Below are positions 49,736 to 62,729 of a DNA stretch of 64,000 bases, piece by piece. The stretch is from Malus domestica (Eukaryota > Streptophyta > Magnoliopsida > Rosales > Rosaceae), in contig NC_091673.1 in NCBI RefSeq assembly GCF_042453785.1, positions 9,581,501 through 9,645,500 of the forward strand, given 5' to 3'. A program made the translations under genes and the position numbers. Position 1 is the first letter of the stretch; the number at the start of each line of letters is the position of its first letter. The notes under the pieces were generated by a model. It was not told the DNA's origin, did not search any database, and was given only the letters and a program-made list of their open reading frames with translations.

Positions 49736-50692
49736 TCTTATAATTAAACTTCTCGCATTTCAAGTGGTATTTTTAGTAAATTGAATTTAGATCATAAAAG
49801 TTAATATTTATATGATCCAAAATTAAATGTGTGCCAAACTTCGTGACCTATTTTCTCTTATAAGATTGGACCACATTCTTCAACAACATCAATATAGTAT
49901 CCAAATGCAAATTGCAAACCATGTAACATACGTTATTCATGTAAACCGTGCATCATATGTAAACCATGCATCACTCTTCAAATTAAGGAAACATTCCATT
50001 TCAGCCTCTCTTGGCTATAAGTCTAGCTTCCACACTTGTAGCGAATTTCGAACTCAAGACCTCCAGTTTTTAATTTGGAGAAAGCCTTGCAATTCCTCTT
50101 TTACTATTGGGCCACTAGCTCGTGGTTAAAATATTATGTATTTCTTCCGTTATAATTTTATAAAAGTATAATGAACACGATGAATTTTTTTAGAGTACTA
50201 ATAATAATTGTTGGAAAATAAAAAGTATTAATAATAATTCACTACAACTGTTACAATAATTTCGTACAATCCTTTTGAATGCTTTTTTATTTTTTTTCAA
50301 ACAATGGTTCTGTATTCATTCTTCAATTTTATTCACGACCTAACAATTTCGAGTTTTAATCATTTTTGTCTAGAGATAAATTTTCTTTAAAAATATTTGA
50401 AAATAGAAAAATGACGTCATGATTGAGTAAGCGTTGGCACCTGCAAAGTGAGCGGCAAGTCCCTACCAACTGTTCCATCGGCGCGATTGAGTGCTTGTCT
50501 TCAACCTACCGTTTCGAGTCTGCCGAAAATCATCCAAAAATATTTAACCCCAAAAAAAGAAAAAGAAAAAAAATTTCATCGTTGGTATCGTAAATAAATG
50601 TAAAAGCCCCTTCCTTCAGTAATCAATCAGTCTTCGCGTCTTCACCAACCCCCCCCCCCCCCCCTCTCCCCCACCTTCTCTGTGATCCAGCA

Positions 50693-53358
50693 ATGGCTTC
50701 CATTTCCAAGCTCTCCAATCCCACCCCCGCTTCCTCCTTGTCCTCCACCTTCAGCCCCAGAACGCCGCAGCCCAAGTGTTTGGTCCGCCTCCTCGCCACC
50801 CCCGCCGCCACCTTCAACTCCAAACTCTCCTCCAAGCTCTCCGTACGAACCAAGCCCTCTCTCCGGGGCTCTCTGGTGTAAGTCTTCCCCTTTTTCCGAT
50901 TGCATATTATCTTTGTTTGATTTTTTTTTTTTTGGATCAGAAGCTGGATTCGAGCTTTGTTTCTTTTGCTTGATTTCGTTTTTTTTTCTGATGAAACTTG
51001 AAAGTTGTGTAATTTAGTATTCTGGGTTGCTGATTTGATTGCAAATGGAAAAGGTTTGCTCATTTGGGTTGACGGAAGTTTGCTTCTTTTGCAGGGTGAG
51101 GTGTTCTCAGAGTGATGGGAATGGAAATCCGGTGAAGAGAACTTATCTCCATGATCTGTATGAGAAGGAGGGACAGAGTCCGTGGTATGATAACCTCTGC
51201 CGGCCTGTGACGGATCTGCTTCCGCTTATCGCAAGCGGGGTTCGAGGTGTAACCAGTAACCCAGCGGTAATTACTCATTTATCTTATGTTTTTTGAACTT
51301 TGCTTATTGGTTTAAGATCAAATGAGAAATGGGTTGGAAGTGAAACTGTCAATATGTTCGTTGAATATCGTTTATTTTACCATGCCTTTTTCAGTTTTCG
51401 TGTTTTATGTGCAATCCGATCTAACTAGCTCTATATAATGCGGGATTGCAGATTTTCCAGAAAGCAATCTCAACTTCAAATGCTTACAATGACCAATTCA
51501 GGTATTTTCAATGATTATCTTGGTTGGTCAGAAGGGGCTGTGGTTGCGGTATTTTTTATTTGAATCGCATGTATATCTGGAATGATTGCGTGTGGAACTC
51601 TGTTGAGTTTCTGGTTGTAAGCTCTTGGCATCTGGGATGGGAAAGTTGGATTTGTTGTCCCTCTTTCTGAGTTTAAATTTTTTAACCGGCATACCCCTTG
51701 CTACACAGTGTTCATATGTCAATAACATATTCTAATGGAATTTGCAGGGAACTTGTACAGTCAGGAAAAGACATTGAAAGTGCATATTGGGAACTTGTGG
51801 TGAAGGACATTCAAGATGCTTGCAAACTTTTTGAGGCTATCTATGATCAAACAGATGCTGGTGATGGCTACGTTTCTGTTGAAGTTTCTCCCCGACTTGC
51901 TGATGACACCCAAGGGACTGTGGATGCTGCAAAATGGCTTCATAAAGTAGTTGCCCGTCCTAATGTCTACATAAAAATTCCTGCCACTGCTCCATGCGTT
52001 CCTTCAATTAAGGAAGTTATAGCAAATGGCATAAGTGTCAATGTGACTGTAAGTTCAATTCTACTATACTAATTATTTTTTTCCTCTTTATGGGGTGAAA
52101 TTTTGAATCTTTGCTTCACCAAGAATAGATGGCCAACAAAGTCGTACGAAAGTGCATCTGAATGGAATTTTAAGTTTGTGTGGTGGTATGGTTGGGCTTT
52201 TCATAGGTGATTATTTTGACAGCGTAGATGAAATCTACACTATGTGCTATAGTTGTCATAAGTTCTTGAGTTCAGAGTGATCATTGTTCTTGTTAGGCCT
52301 TTTTAATGAGAAGAAGTTTTTGGGGCTGTGGCATCATCTCTCATTCGACCGAACTATTTAGTATATAATAGAATTGCAATTCCCTAATTGTAGAAGTGTT
52401 AACTCATACTTTCTCTTAATGTCTGTGCACAGCTTATATTCTCGCTCAGTAGATATGAGGAGGTGATTGATGCTTACTTGGACGGCCTTGAGGCTTCTGG
52501 ACTAAGCGACCTCTCCAGAGTCACAAGTGTTGCTTCCTTCTTTGTCAGTAGGGTGGACACCCTCATTGACAAGTTGCTTGAAAAGATTGGAAATCCAGAG
52601 GCCCTTGACCTTCGAGGAAAGGTATATCAAAATCAGATGTTCAACTCTCTTTTTTTTAATCAAAATCAGATGTTCAACTCTCTTTTTTTTAATCACGAAC
52701 ATAAACCTTGAATGTGAGATTTGCTAACGTGATGAGTTAACTATGTCAGGCTGCAGTAGCTCAAGCTGCTTTGGCATACCAACTCTACCAAAAGAAATTC
52801 TCTGGCCCTAGATGGGAGGCTTTGGTGAAAAAAGGTGCTAAGAAGCAGAGGCTGCTTTGGGCCTCAACCAGCGTCAAGAATCCTGCCTACCCCGATACTT
52901 TATATGTTGCTCCTCTCATAGGCCCCGACACGGTGAGCCATCCCATTGTCCAACCTGATCTCTGATGCTTGATGGTTATTATTACTATGATTTTACATCT
53001 GTGATGATACATTACTTGCTTAAATAGACTTCATAATTGGAATATTTACTCTGTCAATGTTGATTTGTTGATTCATATTGCTTAATGTTTAATGCCGACT
53101 TTCCTTTTGCAGGTTTCAACCATGCCAGACCAAGCTCTTCAAGCATTTGTCGACCATGGCACAGTTTCAAGGACAATTGATTCCAATGTATCCGAAGCTG
53201 AAGGCATTTACAGTGCACTGGAGAAGTTAGGAATCGACTGGAGCTACGTTGGGAATCAACTCGAACTTGAGGGAGTGGATTCTTTCAAGAAGAGTTTCGA
53301 CAGCCTGCTAGACACCCTGCAAGAGAAGGCCAACTCTCTTAAATTGGTTAGTCTGTAA
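50693..53358 (+). CDS. Transaldolase, plastid-targeted
   Basis: Transaldolase of the oxidative pentose phosphate pathway, transferring a dihydroxyacetone unit from sedoheptulose-7-phosphate to glyceraldehyde-3-phosphate. Orthologous in type to Arabidopsis TRA2. Seven exons: 50693-50877, 51095-51266, 51452-51501, 51748-52048, 52433-52621, 52750-52932, 53113-53358; phases agree; 441 residues. The first 62 residues are Ser/Pro/Thr-rich with basic residues and almost no acidic ones, a plastid transit peptide, followed by [10 protein letters not shown]. Core motifs: [16 protein letters not shown] near the start of the barrel, [20 protein letters not shown], and [20 protein letters not shown] with the Schiff-base lysine at about residue 342. 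It ends [11 protein letters not shown]. Intron 5 contains a perfect tandem copy of about 32 bp (52627-52692). ATG 50693 follows a C/T-rich leader with a C-run at 50650-50663. Confidence 0.95.
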
Positions 53359-54179
53359 GATGTAAGATGTCGGAACTATTTGTGTGAGTTGAATAAAGCT
53401 GGTGGGGGTTGTCGTCCTGTAAATTTAGCCTGGTGCTTTGTAAGACGTTGATTACGTTTGACGAGTTCTTTCCAGCAACAGGTTGAGTGGGATATTACAA
53501 TTTGCTGTTGCACTTATGTTTGGCATTGTTTTCTTTCCTTCCCCCACTCTATGAAGGTGAAGCTAGTAGCCAGTTACCTTCAGAAATGTACGTTTCATTT
53601 GGATTTGAGAATTATGGGCCGTCAAGTAGATGATGCTCAATGTTATTCTCTGCAAGATTTTCCATTTCAGCTCGCAAATTGAATCATGAAGCTCAAAATT
53701 CTTGAATCCGACGGCCGAATTTTAAGTTACCTTCATACTACTGATGGAAAGTTTATGGATTTTCATGTTTTTTCATGGAAAGAAAATGCCCTCGTGTTGT
53801 TCTAGACTGTTAATTTTACTGACAATATTATTCAATTGACGGAAAGAAAATTCGAACTTAGTACAAGCACATTGATCTGACCATCTGGTATTATAACTTG
53901 GTAAATGTTTGTTTTATTCGTTACACATTCGAAATAAAATTAAATAGTACTAGAGAATTGAGGTTAGCTCATACAATAAGCGAGTCATAATAATTTGATA
54001 TCGAGCTCATGTTAATAAGAAAAGAATAAGGAAAGGAATGGTAAAATAGAGGGGTTGGGCCAGACAAGTTGAGGCCGTCATCTTCCCGCCAAACACATTC
54101 CCTGGTTCAGTGGTTCCCCAATCACCACTTCACGGCTCAGACTCCAGTAGTCCACCCTTTTCTCTCCCTTGTCAAGTAG

Positions 54180-55260
54180 CACCACATCTACCATGTCTTC
54201 AATCTCAGCCGTCCGATCTCCACCACGACCGCCGTCCGATCTCCTGTTTTAGCCTCCTGCAATCCTCTGTGAGTGCCGAAACATCGTAGATTATTCAAGT
54301 TTGGAGTGCAGATGGTTAAAAATAGGAAGTCCCAAAATCGCCATCCTTCAATAACCCTGCTCATTAGTCGTAGTCATGTACATTTGTGTACTAGATTTTA
54401 CCGTTTGTATATTTTATTTTGTTGTTCATACTCTCCTCATGTGACATATCATGTGATGTGAGAGACAGACAAGTGTGTCACTCGATGTGAGAGATGGGCA
54501 CAAGAGATGCACCGCGTTTTTCCCTCACATTCTTTTGTTGCATTGTGATTGTTTTGGAACTACTTTTAGTGCCAGCACTTCGGGGGAAGGACTATGGCAA
54601 GTCGAAAATGAGTTATCCGGACTATACAGAAACTGAATCAGGTCTTCAGTACAAGGTTAACCATTGGAACACACAAAATTTTAGCCTCCTTGTTTTTATG
54701 AAGTTTCAAGCTCTCCAAAGTTTGATTTAGTTATTTCATCGAATGATTTATCTAAGAAGAAATGCAGGACTTGCGAGTAGGAGATGGCCCCAAACCGAAG
54801 GTAGGAGAGACCGTTGTGGTAAGCCACTCATTCTCCGAGTGCACGCTTTCAAGCTTTCACATGTTGATAGGGTTGTTTGGGATTGAGCCAATTTTGCTAG
54901 ATAAATTTGTCTGTCGTATCCCCCTACGTGTTTTGTTGAGTCATTGTTGCAGGTTATGATCGTTGGATGGATTTCAGGTTGATTGGGATGGGTACACCAC
55001 AGGATCGTAGTGCCCCCAGAATTGGGATATCCTGAGAATGACTACAACAAGAGTGCCCCAAGGCCGACAACATTTTCGGTAAATCTTTTGTCGTTCTGGC
55101 GATTCATGTAATCCATTTCTGCTTCTCCTTACAAGGTGCAATGTCGATGTGTAACGTGTTACAGGGACAACGAGCATTGGATTTCGTGCTGCGGAACCAA
55201 GGGTTGATAGACAAGACTCTTCTGTTCGATATTGAGCTCATCAAGATCATACCGAACTGA
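54180..55260 (+). pseudogene. FKBP19-like prolyl isomerase, internally deleted
   Basis: Copy of the thylakoid-lumen FKBP19 gene just downstream of transaldolase. Recognisable exons: 54494-54655 (ends ALRGKDYGKSKMSYPDYTET and ESGLQYK), 54768-54818 (DLRVGDGPKPKVGETVV), 54978-55078, and 55165-55260 (GQRALDFVLRNQGLIDKTLL to the stop after KIIPN). In 54978-55078 the sequence jumps from VDWDGYT straight to RIVVPPELGYPENDYNKSAP, so about 50 residues of the FKBP core (normally around GYYGRIFEARNKTKGGSFEG) are missing. The join is out of frame with a TAG a few codons later. The transit-peptide part is also eroded: ATG TCT TCA ATC at about 54193 opens a frame that stops after about 20 codons. Splice sites look good, so decay is recent or the locus is still transcribed. 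A mis-assembled deletion is possible. Confidence 0.85.
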
Positions 55261-55499
55261 TGAGCTCAATAGGAAATCGGTTGGCTGGCGAAAGAATGCG
55301 GCTTACTTGTCGTAGAGAATCTTATTCCGGATGCCAGAATATCGATTAGATGAGGTAGCAAATTTATAACAACAAACACCATCAAATCCTTGTGCACTAA
55401 TTACTTCTGTACCTGAACCTTTTTTTTTTTTTTTTCTTTTTTTTTCTGAGAAGAGAACAATGAACGACTGCAGGTAGCCCGATAATTGAAATAAAAGTT
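55261..55499. other. Short spacer with T-run
   Basis: Contains an interrupted oligo-T tract at 55420-55447. No gene. Confidence 0.4.
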
Positions 55500-55662
55500 A
55501 TATTAAAAGAAAAACTAATGAAAAAGGCTTGAAAACTTTGAGTTTTAACGATAAGGACAAAATAAAAGGTAAAGTGATTAGTACCAGGATTGACTTTTTA
55601 GTGTAAAAATATGATTTTTCGTTAAAGTGACTAGTACCGGGAGCTTTTCGTTAAAGTTTCTA
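55500..55662. mobile_element. MITE family 2 copy
   Basis: AAAACTAATGAAAAAGGCTT, GAAAACTTTGAGTTTTAACG, GTACCAGGATTGACTTTTTA, and AGTACCGGGAGCTTTTCGTT in order. The word TCGTTAAAGT is repeated near the right end. Better preserved than the copy at 38468-38625. It lies between the FKBP19 remnant and CYP51. Confidence 0.7.
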
Positions 55663-55843
55663 TTATTAAAAGCTATGATCGTCAGCATAAATTAATGACA
55701 CTAAACAAGATCCATAATCTGATAGAAGTGCAAATCATCAACAGTTAACTGCAAAACGAGAAGAAAATCAACACATACAAGGACCGAAAACATCTTAAGA
55801 GCAAATAATTCAAACCTGCTGAACATTCAAAAAGTCCTTGCCT

Positions 55844-57847
55844 TTATTCAACAGAAAGCTCCCTTCGCTTGTACCGCACCATCACCTTTCCTTTCACACC
55901 CACAACCATGGCATTCCAATCAATCTCGGGAAACGGTGATACCAGCTCCAGTTCAAAATTTCTCAGCAGGTGGCTCCATATAGCCTTTATCTGTAGGTAT
56001 GCAAATGGCTCACCAAGGCATCCATGCCTGCCACCTCCAAACGAGATATACGAGAATGCCCCTGCAGATTTGTCTTCTTCTCTACCCACAGCAAATCTAT
56101 CAGGATCGTACGTGTCTGGCTCCTTATAAATATGAGGAAGCCGGTTGGCAAAATATGGTGATGTGGCAACTATGTGCCCTTTCGGGACATCATACTCTTT
56201 GCCCTCGCGGGTTTGTACACTGAAATCACTATGCGAGCTTCGCAGCAGCATGATCAGTGGAGGGTGCAATCTGAGAGCTTCCTTGATGCAACGATACAGG
56301 ACATCCATCTCTGCCAATATATCATGATCAACCTTCTTTCCGTGCTTTTTCATTAGGTTTTTCTGCTCCTCTGACACAGCAGACAAGAAGTCCTTGTGAC
56401 GGAGGAGATAGGCCCCAGTCCAAGTGGAAGTGATGGAACTGGTGTGCTGCCCAGCAAAGAGAGCAGCAATGAGCAAGCCAGTGACCTCAGATTCAGTTGT
56501 TGGCCGGCCATTTTTGTACTTTGAGTCAATGAAACATTGCAACATGTCATTCTCAGACTGTGCAGCACGCTTACGGGAGTTTATGATCCTTGCAAAAATA
56601 TCTGAAAGCTTCTTGCGTGCCTGGTCACGGCGACGGTGAGCTGGGATGGGCAGGTATGGAAAGATGACACTGATTGGAAGCATTCCATTGTCAAGGTCAT
56701 GGAACAATGCTGAAACATCATCAAAGAGCTTATCACGAACTTCACGACCCAAGAGGCATCTGCTGGCTGTCAAGATAATCAGATGCTCAAGCTCATACTT
56801 TAAGTCCACCTCGCCACTGTCTCCCCACTTGGAAAAGTAATCCTGCACAGTAAAATTGGAAGACAAGAATTAACATCATGGAAGACCCTATGTATTAGTT
56901 TTCTAGAATAAATGAAATGATGAAATCTTCAGTCGTGCCTTGCATCTAATTGAGGTTTTGGGGTGATTTATTCTCGTTCTGATTCAGAGAAATATAACCA
57001 CGCCCTTTGCAATACATATTTTGTATAAGAATTTAAAGAACCCTCATTCCAATCAATGTTCCTTGCGAAACTGCTACTTTTGTATCAAGAATAAAATTTA
57101 TAGTTCAGGAAGGCGAAACACGTCTGGTTTAAAGGACCCTCATTCCAATTAATGTTCCTTGCAAAACTTGCAAGTCCTGGGATACAACTGGGGCAAGTGG
57201 TAGAGAAGTGAGCCTTAGATTACATCTCATATTGCTACTTTTTCATGAATCTAGAGGATCTTCTCTAAAGCAAATGTAAACAAATTACTAAACAAGTTGA
57301 AGGCTGAAGCAATCAGATAAACAACAAAACCAGCAAAATTCCAAATCAAATAATGATATTCAACCGAAACACTTACCTCTGCTTCAGTAACCATCTGATC
57401 CACATATCCCTTAAGTTTATTTACCCTGAGAGCCTCCGTGAAGAATCGGAACTGCTCCTGCCTCACCGTGTAATCCACATCGAACACAACTCCAGGGCCG
57501 AAAGTGGGCACATTGAACTGGTATACCTCCTGCTGGCTAAGATCAGCCTCCGGGGCCTTGAAGAAGTGGGCAGAAACCTCAGGACCAATCAAGAAAGTGA
57601 TCTTCTTGTTAAGCAGATTCAATGTGAACACACTCCCGAGCTTCGGGTACTCTTCACGAAGCAAGATAATGGGGCCTTTCAAGAATCGGAGCAGTCCTCC
57701 GAGCACAGGCCACGTCTGCACCACCGGAGGAAGACGCTTTCCAGATCGAGACATAATTAGCGCTGAGATCAGCTTGGCCACCACCAGAGTGGCCAAAATC
57801 ATCAGCCCCACACTGAAAAGCTTGTTATCCATATCCATTGTCACCAT
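55844..57847 (-). CDS. CYP51: CYP51 obtusifoliol 14-alpha-demethylase
   Basis: Sterol 14-alpha-demethylase (CYP51G), removing the 14-methyl group of obtusifoliol in phytosterol synthesis; anchored in the endoplasmic reticulum. Two coding exons on the minus strand, 57847-57377 and 56842-55844, phase 0 junction, 489 residues (family about 485-490). The N-terminal anchor is FSVGLMILATLVVAKLISAL. SRS1-type region YQFNVPTFGPGVVFDVDY is typical of CYP51. I-helix LLIAALFAGQHTSSITSTW; ExxR in CIKEALRLHPPLIMLLR; haem loop FGGGRHGCLGEPFAYLQ with the Cys at about 432. Start chosen at 57847 (MVTMDMDN); ATGs at 57838 and 57832 are alternatives. A 5' UTR intron is likely at 57870-58228 (GTACGAAACC donor, CTGCTAG acceptor on the minus strand). 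The coding intron holds an 87-bp-spaced direct repeat (CCCTCATTCCAATYAATGTT) at 57042 and 57129. Confidence 0.96.
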
Positions 57848-58329
57848 AATTTGGTCCAATTACAGGGACCTAGCAGAAAAATCCACACACAAATACAGAA
57901 AATTAGCAGCTTTCAATGAACAATACCACTCACCGCCAATTCTAACGAAAACCCAACAAAAATTTCACGACTTTTAACAGTAGATTTCGATTAGATCTAA
58001 CTTTCAGCACAAAATAAACGAATTTATACAAATGCTTCGTCCGGCTGCAGGAAAATTGAATCGGAGCTTCGATTTTCTCGGCAATCAAACAATCAAGGAG
58101 TGAAAAGGGAACTAGAATCTGGTGAAAATTTCATCAGATTAACGAAAAGTTGAAGCAGAAGGACAATGCATGAGAGAAGATAAAGGCGAAGGATTGGGGA
58201 TAAGAAAGAAGGAATTAGGGTTTCGTACCTGATTGCAGATTGGAGCGCAGAAAAGATGGGAGGAGAAGGACAGTAGAGACCCAAAACTCTAGTCGGGTAG
58301 TGACACAGTGTGAGTAAGCGAAGCCCTGA

Positions 58330-60493
58330 GTCGTGTGTATATACAACTCTGGATATTCAAATATTTTATTTAATAAATAAGTATTTTTCTTTAATTCACT
58401 CAAATTAGCCAAAACAATATATTTTGTTCTCTAGAGTTTGAATTTTCTTTTTCATAATTCAAATAAAATTAGTGTAATTATCTTTTCGTTTGTGTTAAAA
58501 TTAGTGGAAAGTTGTTTTAATTTCTTACATCACTACTTAGAGTATTAAAATTTTTAACAGTTCAACTCGCTCTTATGTCAGGTCAATATTGGGCGAGAAG
58601 AAAAGTTAGTCCAAATGTAATTTGATTGCCTTCTAAATTTCGGTTTTCACACATATTATGTAAATAGTTAAAAGAGGCATACACAATTATACACACGAGT
58701 TATTTGAATCGTTAATTGTCTAATGGTTTTTTAATATATACAATATTATATATACTAAAATGTGTGAAAATGAGCTGACGATAATAATTTAAAATTTGTT
58801 TTTAGTGAAAATTGAATTCAAACCCTCTTATTTACAAAGGGTTTAATGTTTTAAATAGAAATTGTATGTTCCATTTTCAATATGTCCACAGGTAATTAGT
58901 ATTCCTTTTTTGTATCAAAGTAACATTTTTCATAAAATAATTAGCTCTTTTCTATTTGTATGTTTGGAAATTGGAATTTATTTTCAAATATCCTTTTTTT
59001 TTTGGGGTCTGAATTTTCCAAGTATCCGTAAGAATCTCCTATTCATTCATTTGTTAATCATCATGTTCGAAAACGGTACGAGTGTAAAGCTGCGCTCGTT
59101 GGATCTGGAAAACAGTGGGTCTATGAAAAGGTGGTTTGACGTACACGTGTATTATTTTAATTGGTGGGGGGGGAGATTTACATCAATTAATCACTGAAAA
59201 GATCCTCTTCGGATTCTTTTCCTGAGATCCTAGAGATTCAATGATCGTAACCGTTTATCGTATATCGTACTGTTAGTTTTTGTTAATTACTATTTATATT
59301 TAATTTTAAATTTTAAAATAATTTCTAACTGCACAATGTTCGATGAACGATCACGATCATAAAATCTTTAAGATTCCCAATAACAGAACCCATCCAGGAT
59401 CCCTTTCCATTAATCACCCGCCTGGTACCCAGTTGGGTAAAAAAGAAAAACGACAAAAGCAAGCACACCAAAGCGGCAAGGGGTGTGCATTGCTAGACGA
59501 GCCCGGAGGGTTTTCTATCAGCTTGTCAGGAACAAGTGGACGGATACTCCATGGTCCATGGGTGAAGGATATTCTTACCTTGCATTGCTACATTTGAGTA
59601 TCGGCCCTCAACTCACAAACTCAATCATGAAATTGCCCTAAACTGTGAATTACATCAGTCGATCATAGTAAAATGTCCTTCCTCATTACAGGTTAAGAAG
59701 GTGGTAGTGGCGGTGATGGCAATGCTGGTGGGTCTACCTGTTGGGTACACAACGAGTACTGCCACATTTGATTAAAAAAATATAAAGTTGGGATAGTAGT
59801 CGATATTTTGTGCAACTTTGTTACTGACAATTCAAAAAAGTTTTTAACGAACGTTTTCCAATCAATAAAATAAACCAGGAATAATGCATGATGACTCTTT
59901 TAAGTGCTAATAGCATTTTTGAAGAGTGGTTAAGATAGAAGCACCCGGCATTACAACCACCTCACAACATTTCCACACTACTAAACTGGTTAATGGGCAC
60001 CTGTTGAATCTGGTACAGGCCCAAGACTATTGCACCCAAAAAAACCACCTGCTTCTGTTGCAGCCTCAAGAACAAGCAAGGCATAACGTCGCCGGCAACA
60101 GAACTGCAATCTTGTGAAAAATGCAGATTACACTTCTGAGTTCTGACCAGGTTTAGATGCACTAGCTTAGCTACATGAGTGCCAATTGATAAAGAAATTT
60201 GAAATTAGGCTTCAAGAATCAAATAGAGATTGAACTACAAACTATATATAACAAGAAGCCTGGGCAGCACAAAAATTGAAGCAAACTTTGTAATACTGCT
60301 TCAAGTGTCCGCCCAAACCCGAGAACAACACAGAGTACTGAATACATCATCCTCCACCAAGACCCCTTTTCGCGCAATCTACTTAGAAGAAATAAAACCT
60401 TACTGATGGGGAGGTCAATTCTCTCATCTTCAATTTTCTTGATTTACTTCAATGACCTTGTCCTGAGGAATTAACTGCTATATCACCTTGTCC
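58330..60493. other. Intergenic, CYP51 promoter side
   Basis: AT-rich; 58330-58900 is presumably the CYP51 promoter. A possible half-element lies at 59210-59400 (GATCCTCTTCGGATTCTTTT, then GATCCTAGAGATTCAATGAT), which resembles a truncated inverted-repeat element. The last few hundred bases may be the 3' UTR of the minus-strand gene at 60494. Nothing coding recognised. Confidence 0.45.
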
Positions 60494-62118
60494 TCAGTCG
60501 GTGACTCCACTACGCCGTCCTGAATTTTGGCCGGAGTGGTTCATGGACCTAGTAGGTTCAGGTGCACGCCTTTTCTTTCGAAGCTGTGATGGCTCTCCAA
60601 CACCAGATATGGAGCTTATTTGTCTGCTGCTATGAGTGGGGGTTGGGAGCCCCCATACTGTCCGTGACATTGTCGGCATAGAACTTCGTGTAGGAGTTGC
60701 AAAACTATGGGGAGAACGGGACATTCCAGCTGATATCTGCTGAATTTTCTTCAACTGTTTGGACTTTAGTTTTTCTTCAAGTTCACTGGGCTCCGGGTAA
60801 AACACAAGAGAAACATTCCGTGAAATCTTCCCAGCTGCCAAATAATAAACAAATTCAATATATGATAGTAACGGAGAGCAAAGGCCATTGCAGTAAAGAC
60901 AGCAGAACAACAGCAACAATTGTAACGATAACAAAAAAATTTATCAAGATATTGTCACCAAAGAAAACTGTTTGCCATCTCAACCCAACATGACTAAAAT
61001 ACCATACAGCAACAGAACTTAATGTGATTACATAAAAAGGGAAGGTACTGATCACCTGTACTGGTTAAGAAAACAAGATATATGCAGAACCTAATCACGA
61101 ACATATTCAGCTAGCATACGAGCCAACTGTAAAGATTTTAGGAACAAATGGGACATGAATGATGTATGTAAAGTAGCCAGCTCAACAAATTCAAGTTGGT
61201 TAAATTTTGACGGAACATCGAACTGTAAAGCCAAGGATCCGTCCCAATTTCTAAACATTAAGAAACTGAAGTTAAGCATAAGAACCAAAACTCAGACCAT
61301 TATGTCTCATGTAGATTCTTAATATGAAGGGTCTCAAACGTACCAACTTTTGTGCCTGACGCAGAAGATACAAAAACTGTAGCATCTGGCTTTTGAGCTG
61401 TACTTTGCAAATCATATTCTTTGCCTACCAACATTAAAAACATAATATCAGCACTCGTTATTAAAAAATAAATATGCATTGCAGAGTCATACCCAAATGA
61501 GGTTCCTTGGCTATTGAAATTAGATGGATAAAAGAACTGCGTCTCAATAACTCTAACATGCCTCTTCTATCACTAAAGTTTATGTATAATTACCAGATGG
61601 GCCGACAAAACTGCCCAACTCTCCATCAGTGCCAAGCTTGAGCGAAACTTCTTGGCAAAAATCTGGATTCTGCACCCCGCATAAAATAACCCATAAAAAT
61701 CGATCACCCGCAATGATCACATTAACAAACAACAACATGACTGATTCTAATGAAACTATCATTTATCTTGCCATCGTAAGGACCACGAGGCCATCGAAGT
61801 CAATCCCTAACAGCTACGAAAGGTTTCAGTTGTTCAGGACCATCAAACAGGTTGATAACTAGTTGGTAAAAGTACTTACAACTTCGGCATTGCTTTTTAT
61901 ACGGGAAAATTAAAACATGGGTCTTGAATAAAAGTACTAGAAAAGAACCCGGAAACCGAAAAGCAACGTACTTGATCTTTCGGCCAAGAAATGAGCCAAA
62001 GCTCTGTGGAGCCGTTCATATTGATATCCACAAGTGGTTCTTTAGCAACTTGGGAAAATTCTGGTGGAGGTTTGTAGCCTTCGCCTTCACCAACTTTACC
62101 CGAGCTTCCTGCCTCCAT
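60494..62118 (-). CDS. Small nuclear protein resembling mediator-associated protein 2
   Basis: Four exons on the minus strand: 62118-61972, 61669-61594, 61424-61344, 60834-60494; phases agree; 214 residues. The N-terminal half reads EGYKPPPEFSQVAKEPLVDI, STELWLISWPKDQ, FCQEVSLKLGTDGELGSFVG and EYDLQSTAQKPDATVFVSSA, a compact beta-rich block also seen in plant proteins annotated as mediator-associated protein 2. The closing part is GKISRNVSLVFYPEPSELEE followed by a basic, Ser/Arg-rich tail (LRKKRRAPEPTRSMNHSG) that would suit a nuclear protein. No signal peptide or membrane segment. Expected to be a nuclear transcription-related factor; the family name is from memory and an RNA polymerase I RPA34-like relation is an alternative. 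Start at 62118 is the first ATG of exon 1. Confidence 0.6.
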
Positions 62119-62729
62119 CTATCTCCCACCTCAGTTCACAAACTTACGCAGCGCCTTCGTAAAAAAAAAAAAAAAATTAAACAAAAAAAAACCAAAGAGA
62201 TAAATAATAATCAAATGAATCCCAGTTCAGACACTTCGTCGAACACCAAGACAAGTTATAATTTTTGGATTGAAGAAGCTTAAACCTAGAAGTATGGGAT
62301 TTGGGGAAATTGAAATTTTTTGGATTAAAGGGTACCTATGTAACAAATTGTAACGAAAAGCAGGAGAACCTCTAATGCAGCGGTCTGCGTTTATTTCTTC
62401 CTTTGTCACCCGCCCTACGCCCCATGTCTGTTTTGATGAAATACAAATACAAACAAATTTGGGTGGGTTGTAATGGGCTGAGTTTGGATTGACAACTCAA
62501 CCTGAACCCGATCCAATAATTTTTTTTTATTATTATTATTTTGATCAGTGATATTTTGCACTAATCTATGCAGAAAATAAAATGAGTTTGAACATGACGT
62601 AATGGGTTGAAGATAAAGTTCCTAACCACCAAAACAATTTATCATTTACTAATTTAAAATTAATAGGACATGGTACCCCGACAAAAATCGTGTGTACTTC
62701 TCACAAGTTCAATTTATCTCAAAGTTCAA
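62119..62729. other. Intergenic upstream of the minus-strand gene
   Basis: An A-run at 62161-62176, then the probable leader and promoter of the gene at 60494-62118. No coding sequence. Confidence 0.4.

Noticed and set aside
50642-51063. Glycine-rich minus-strand frames opposite the transaldolase first exon.
   Set aside because: Shadow of the C/T-rich leader and transit-peptide codons of the real plus-strand gene.
59343-59597. Plus-strand open frame of 84 codons between CYP51 and the next gene.
   Set aside because: No family resemblance, no exon neighbours, and it overlaps what may be a decayed inverted-repeat element.
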